Shown: positions 15,624 through 18,698 of the stretch, piece after piece | How positions within the stretch are numbered: the stretch's first letter is position 1 | Layout of the letters: every line of letters starts with the position of its first letter | Assembly (NCBI GenBank): GCA_022819745.1 | Contig: JAJEGS010000020.1 | Location: 1-18,698, forward strand | Reading direction: 5' to 3' | DNA from: Candidatus Latescibacterota bacterium | GTDB taxonomy: Bacteria; Latescibacterota; UBA2968; UBA8231 | Length of the DNA: 18,698 bases | The notes under the pieces: generated by a model | Databases searched by the model: none | What the model was told of the DNA's origin: nothing | Seen by the model: only the letters and a program-made list of their open reading frames with translations | Program-made: the position numbers and the translations under genes

Positions 15624-16404
15624 GGTCAGGGGTTGACTTCGGCGAGGCTTCGACGGTGAGCTCAGCCGAACCGCTCAGTCGAGTCGTGGTGCGGACTAGG
15701 TGGGCGAAGACGGCTTCGAGACCGGCCCCGGGGATGCCGGCGTCTGTGGCCAATTGTTCGACGCGGCCATCGCCGAGCAAGCGCCCTTGGTGGATGATCA
15801 ACACGCGGTCGGCAATGGCTTCGACGTCGGCGATGATGTGGGTGCTAAAGAGGATCGCCCGGTCCGGGCTGAGCGCGCGCAAGGTGTCGCGGAAAGCTAG
15901 GACCTGCAAGGGGTCGAAGCCGTGAGTTGGTTCGTCGAGGAGCAAGACCGGCGGGTCGTGGACCATGGCGGTAGCTAGGCCGATGCGCTGGCGGAACCCG
16001 GTGGAGCACTCCTTGACGCGCTGGGTGAGCACGTCTTCGATCCCGCAGAGTTCGACCGCGCGCGTTAAGGAGTGCTGCAAGGCGTCGCCTTCGAGTCCGC
16101 GGGCCCGGGCGATGAAGCGAAGGAACTTATCGACGCGCATCTCTTGGTAGAGCGGGGTGTCGCCCGATAGGTAGCCAATGCGGCGGCGCACGGCGAGCGG
16201 ATGCTCCACCACGTCGAGTCCGTCGATGGAGATGGTGCCGGCCGTGGGGTGAATAAAGGTCGAGAGCATCTTGAGCATGGTGCTCTTGCCAGCGCCATTG
16301 GGGCCGACGAAGCCGACGATCTCGCCTTGGTCAACGGCAAAGCTGACCTCGTCAACTGCGGTTAAAAGGCCGTAGCGGCGGGTGACGGACTCTACGCGGA
16401 TCAT
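15616..16404 (-). CDS. ABC transporter ATP-binding protein (GldA/NatA-like)
   Basis: The 262-aa ATPase has Walker A G34PNGAGKST42, signature C133STGFRQR140, Walker B V153LLLDEP159 with Glu158, a GFDP D-loop (162-165) and the switch histidine His189. The signature Cys-Ser-Thr-Gly-Phe-Arg is close to the SKGMRQR form of ABC-2 exporters of the GldA/NatA type, and the segment YLSGDTPLYQEM (78-89) replaces the common YLPE...LY. After the core domain, residues 235-262 are a short Ser/Thr-rich tail. It starts 11 nt after the lipoprotein stop and overlaps the permease gene by eight bases, so it is surely the partner of that permease. It is cytoplasmic, and the substrate is unknown. Confidence 0.94.
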   Translation of the reverse strand: MIRVESVTRRYGLLTAVDEVSFAVDQGEIVGFVGPNGAGKSTMLKMLSTFIHPTAGTISIDGLDVVEHPLAVRRRIGYLSGDTPLYQEMRVDKFLRFIARARGLEGDALQHSLTRAVELCGIEDVLTQRVKECSTGFRQRIGLATAMVHDPPVLLLDEPTHGFDPLQVLAFRDTLRALSPDRAILFSTHIIADVEAIADRVLIIHQGRLLGDGRVEQLATDAGIPGAGLEAVFAHLVRTTTRLSGSAELTVEASPKSTPDHV

Positions 16405-16415
16405 GTGCGGGCGGG

Positions 16416-16829
16416 CTACTCCTTGAATTCGCCGCAGCGGAGCATGGAAGCGCCGAAGTAGGGATTGGCGATTTGGGGCTGGTCCTTCTGCACCCAGTGC
16501 GCCCCCTTGTCGCCATCGGCCATCGGGCAGTATGCCACGACGTAGCCCTCGGGAATTTGGCCCTTCCGCACTTCTTCAGACAGCGGCTTGAACGCAACGC
16601 GCACCGCAGCAATATCAGCGGCGCTTGCGGCTTTTTCCGCCAGCGGCTTGAGCGTTGGGTTGGCGCTTTGCACCAAGTCTTGCAGGGCTTGGCGCGCTTG
16701 GTCTAGGTCGTCAGCAGCCAAGGCTTCTTGGGCCGCGACGTAGTGGGTCAGCGCCGAGGGGGCTAGGTCGGACGAACCACAGGCCGCGATTGTGACCGCG
16801 ATAAAAAATAAAAAAGGCAAGCAGCGCAT
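16416..16829 (-). CDS. DUF3347-type lipoprotein, first gene of the ABC operon
   Basis: The 137-aa protein begins with a short lipoprotein signal peptide; the lipobox is I14-A15-A16-C17, so it is likely anchored by Cys17. Residues 24-85 are helical and alanine-rich. The C-terminal part has the pattern C101PMADGDKGAHW112...N122PYFGASMLRC132G, characteristic of DUF3347 domains, which also occur at the end of CusB-like metal efflux adaptors. The conserved Cys/Met/His set suggests metal (perhaps copper) binding, but this is inference. The ATG at 16829 is backed by a strong ribosome site. The gene lies 11 nt before the ABC ATPase and is the promoter-proximal member of the operon, so the protein may serve as a periplasmic substrate-binding or accessory factor for the transporters. 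Confidence 0.83.
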   Translation of the reverse strand: MRCLPFLFFIAVTIAACGSSDLAPSALTHYVAAQEALAADDLDQARQALQDLVQSANPTLKPLAEKAASAADIAAVRVAFKPLSEEVRKGQIPEGYVVAYCPMADGDKGAHWVQKDQPQIANPYFGASMLRCGEFKE

Positions 16830-16836
16830 GGGAGAT

Positions 16837-16844
16837 TCCTCCTT
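16837..16844 (-). promoter_or_regulatory. Strong Shine-Dalgarno sequence of the lipoprotein gene
   Basis: On the minus strand AAGGAGGA lies seven bases upstream of the ATG at 16829. It is the best ribosome site of the seven-gene operon. Most later genes lack a clear one and rely on overlap with the preceding gene. Confidence 0.85.
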
Positions 16845-16986
16845 GCGGAAAAGGGGGTATCAGAAATTGCGTTGAACCTGTATTTAGCGCAATCGGTGCC
16901 GTTGGATTCCTCGCGTCAAGGTCGGGCGCGCGTTGGCTGGGGATCGTATATTTTTTAACTGACGTGCTAGGAACTGGTAGCCATAG

Positions 16987-17069
16987 AGATGCTTCGACTC
17001 CGCTTTGCTCCGCTCAGCATGACAGATGCTGACACTTCGGTCCCCAGTGTCATGCTGAGCGAAGTATCT
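16987..17069. repeat. Long imperfect inverted repeat (intergenic palindromic element)
   Basis: CTCAGCATGACA (17013-17024) is an exact reverse complement of TGTCATGCTGAG (17048-17059). Outside it AGATGCTTCG (16987-16996) pairs with CGAAGTATCT (17060-17069) apart from one G-T pair. The left arm carries 16 extra bases (ACTCCGCTTTGCTCCG) as a bulge. The arms belong to a type of interspersed palindrome common between genes in many environmental bacteria. It lies 51 nt before the TrpD-like start, so it would be in that transcript's leader or flank its promoter. Confidence 0.8.
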
Positions 17070-17119
17070 GATACCCAAGAGGTCTATGTGTAACATTAGC
17101 TCATCAAGGAAGCAAAATC

Positions 17120-18556
17120 GTGTCTGAAGCCGATCCCTATCCCGGTCCCAACGAGGAAGTGCTGGAGGCGCAAGCGCGCGTCTGTACCGGGCCGCACCAG
17201 AGCCGCCCGCTGGGCAAAAAAGAAGGCGACCCAGATCCTAAGCGGATTCTGGAGCTGATTTTTGCCTCGCTCAAAGGAGACTTACCTCGCGCAGAGCAGG
17301 TTTCCCGAGCCCAGATGGGCGCGTTTTTCGCGGCGATGTCCATCCGCCGCACCTTTGGTGTGCAGACTGGTTGGAGCGCGGCCGAGATCGAGGAGTTTGA
17401 CCGCTATGGGGATGCGCTCCGCAAGATGCCCGAGGATTTGCGCTTCCTGCTGGGGATGGCACCTGATTTCGCTGGTTGCGACGCGGGCGAAGTGCGGGTG
17501 GTTGAGGCGCTGCGCCTAATTTTGCAGGGCGGACACCTATGCTACGAGGAAGTGCGCGGTGCGCTTGAGGCTATGTTAGCGGGCGAAGTGCGTCCTTCAC
17601 TGATGGCTGCGTTTTTGATCGGCCAGCGGATGAATATCGAAAATGAGGAAGAAGTTCGCGCTCATCTCGACGCCGTGCTTCCCGCAGAGCAGGTATCTGC
17701 GCTGCAAGTGGAGGCGCTGACGCATTTTGGCCAGCCCTTTGACGGCGCAGCGCGCTATTTTCGCCCAACGCTGTTCGTCGCTGCTGTGCGTGCGGCCTTG
17801 GGCCGGGCGACCGTGCTACACGGCGTCGCTGAAATGCCGCCCAAGCGCGGAGTTACCGAGGAAGGGGTGCTAGCGGCCTTGGGTGCGCGAATTGATCTGT
17901 CGCTGGTGGAGGCGGCCTGTTGCATTGAAGACCCGGCCGTTGGGTTCGCATACGTGAGTCAGCGCGAATACGCTCCCCGCGCGTACGCGTTGCGCCATTT
18001 GCGCACTCACATTGCCAAACGTCCGCCTTGGGCTACTACGGAGAAAGCGCAGCAGTTGTTTACTGGCGCGGCTTGGAACGGCATGGTCGCGGGCTTTTAC
18101 CACACCGGCTACGAGGACAAGCTGTTGGGGTTGATGCAGGCGCGTGGGTTGGACGCGGGGCTGGTGATCAAGGGCGAGGAGGGGAGCAGCCATTACGGAT
18201 TGCGATTGGGGAAGCCCTCGGACGCGCGGCGCAAGGCCATTAACTACGTGCAGGGATTCCGCCGCGTCGGTGATGCACTGACGACGGTCGCCTGCGACGT
18301 AGATCCACAAGAATACGGCTTTTGCTACGAGCAAAGTCCGCGTCCTGCGGAGGTGAGTGCGCGGGCTTTTGCCGACATGGGGCTGGCGGCACTCAAGGGC
18401 GAACGGGGGCCTGTTTACGACCGCATAGTACTCAATGTCGGTTTGACCGACTACTATCTGGGACTAAGTACGAGTGCTGAAGAGGGGTTGGCCGAGGCGC
18501 GGGAGGCGATGGATAGCGGCCGGGCGCTGGCGCATCTGGAGCGCTATATCAATTAA
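17120..18556 (+). CDS. Anthranilate phosphoribosyltransferase-like protein (glycosyltransferase family 3, TrpD2-like)
   Basis: The 478-aa protein starts with GTG at 17120, with AAGGA at 17106-17110 as ribosome site. Residues 125-185 (LRLILQGGHLCYEEVRGALEAMLAGEVRPSL...) match the helical N-terminal domain of TrpD and nucleoside phosphorylases, and 40-110 look like a second, weaker copy of it. The catalytic-type domain shows F213RPTLFVAAVRAALGRATVLHG235, K242RGVTEE248, GFYHTGYED (325-333) and VIKGEEGS (349-356), a series typical of TrpD2/YbiB-like relatives. The PRPP-binding GTGGD of true TrpD is absent; FDGAARYF (207-214) stands in its place. It is also longer than TrpD (about 340 aa), and no trp genes are near. 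Tryptophan synthesis is therefore unlikely, and the true substrate is unknown. It is a single gene, divergent from the ABC operon. Confidence 0.8.
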   Translation: MSEADPYPGPNEEVLEAQARVCTGPHQSRPLGKKEGDPDPKRILELIFASLKGDLPRAEQVSRAQMGAFFAAMSIRRTFGVQTGWSAAEIEEFDRYGDALRKMPEDLRFLLGMAPDFAGCDAGEVRVVEALRLILQGGHLCYEEVRGALEAMLAGEVRPSLMAAFLIGQRMNIENEEEVRAHLDAVLPAEQVSALQVEALTHFGQPFDGAARYFRPTLFVAAVRAALGRATVLHGVAEMPPKRGVTEEGVLAALGARIDLSLVEAACCIEDPAVGFAYVSQREYAPRAYALRHLRTHIAKRPPWATTEKAQQLFTGAAWNGMVAGFYHTGYEDKLLGLMQARGLDAGLVIKGEEGSSHYGLRLGKPSDARRKAINYVQGFRRVGDALTTVACDVDPQEYGFCYEQSPRPAEVSARAFADMGLAALKGERGPVYDRIVLNVGLTDYYLGLSTSAEEGLAEAREAMDSGRALAHLERYIN

Positions 18557-18565
18557 GAACTGATG

Positions 18566-18698
18566 TTACGCAGTTTTGAGGGTTTGTAGCTCCTCAAAGG
18601 CGGATCGAATCGCCTTGAGATAGAGTCTTGCTCGCAGCGCGAAGTGCTTGAGTCGGTGCTTGCTGCGCAAGCCCTCCAAGCGCCCGGCGGCATACAAG
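18566..18698 (-). CDS. Partial hypothetical protein, C-terminal end, running off the right edge
   Basis: On the minus strand one frame is open from the window edge to TAA at 18566-18568. It encodes 44 residues, starting LYAAGRLEGLRSKHRLKH and ending FEELQTLKTA. The segment is basic and probably helical. It converges on the TrpD-like gene with only nine bases between the two stops. The length is too short to assign a family. A transposase end is possible but nothing proves it, and the frame could be open by chance. Confidence 0.4.
   Translation of the reverse strand, partial: LYAAGRLEGLRSKHRLKHFALRARLYLKAIRSAFEELQTLKTA

Larger units (their letters stand above)
16830..17119. other. Divergent intergenic region between the ABC operon and the TrpD-like gene
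   Basis: This 290-nt gap must contain the promoters of both the minus-strand operon and the plus-strand TrpD-like gene. I see the operon's ribosome site (16837-16844), a short inverted repeat ATTGCG (16866-16871) / CGCAAT (16888-16893) that could be an operator but may be chance, an A/T-rich patch at about 16948-16960, and the long inverted repeat at 16987-17069. No convincing promoter hexamer pair was found for either direction. Confidence 0.6.

Noticed and set aside
16866..16893. ATTGCG/CGCAAT inverted repeat as a defined operator
   Set aside because: A 6-bp match with 16-nt spacing is easily due to chance, and no regulator gene is near. It is mentioned only within the description of the intergenic region.
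1..18698. tRNA, rRNA and complete insertion sequences
   Set aside because: No tRNA-like cloverleaf with a conserved T-loop, no rRNA-like segment and no transposase with terminal inverted repeats was recognised by eye.

Overview
The window looks like a chromosomal segment of a fairly GC-rich (about 57%, by eye) Gram-negative bacterium of the FCB group. A lineage such as Latescibacterota or a related candidate phylum is plausible, but that is inference. The evidence is three large secreted proteins ending in a FlgD-like, type IX secretion (T9SS) type A-like sorting domain (PNPFNP...GQ.VRT...GR.VEWD...GMYFYRL...KKMLLLK), together with a gliding-type (GldA/GldF/GldG-like) ABC operon with DUF4340 and DUF5687 partners.

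Region 1 (1-8490, + strand) is a tandem array of paralogous surface-protein genes: the 3' end of copy A (1-345), a short coiled-coil membrane protein (367-594), a collapsed pseudogene (728-915), copy B (1019-5050, 1343 aa) and copy C (5167-8430, 1087 aa). Each full copy is built alike: a conserved leader and ribosome binding site, a near-identical signal peptide, a variable middle of Calx-beta-like and putative-Ig (He_PIG-like) modules, a 276-nt sorting-domain segment that is nearly the same in all copies, and a G/C-rich hairpin terminator, two of which share a GGGCCTCA core. The pseudogene is the two conserved ends joined by a short-homology deletion.

Region 2 (8518-16829, - strand) is one tight operon of seven genes, read from right to left: a DUF3347-type lipoprotein, an ABC ATPase, an ABC-2 permease, a 1048-aa GldG-like protein that is an internal tandem duplication, a DUF4340 protein, a DUF5687 permease and a second ABC ATPase. 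Gaps are 11 nt or less and several genes overlap by 4-8 nt. The set probably forms two ABC complexes in the inner membrane with large periplasmic auxiliary domains. The real substrate is unknown.

Region 3 (16830-18698) has a 290-nt divergent intergenic region holding a long imperfect inverted repeat. It is followed by a + strand gene for an anthranilate phosphoribosyltransferase-like (glycosyltransferase family 3, TrpD2-like) protein, and a convergent - strand partial ORF at the right edge. No rRNA, tRNA, CRISPR array or complete insertion sequence was recognised.
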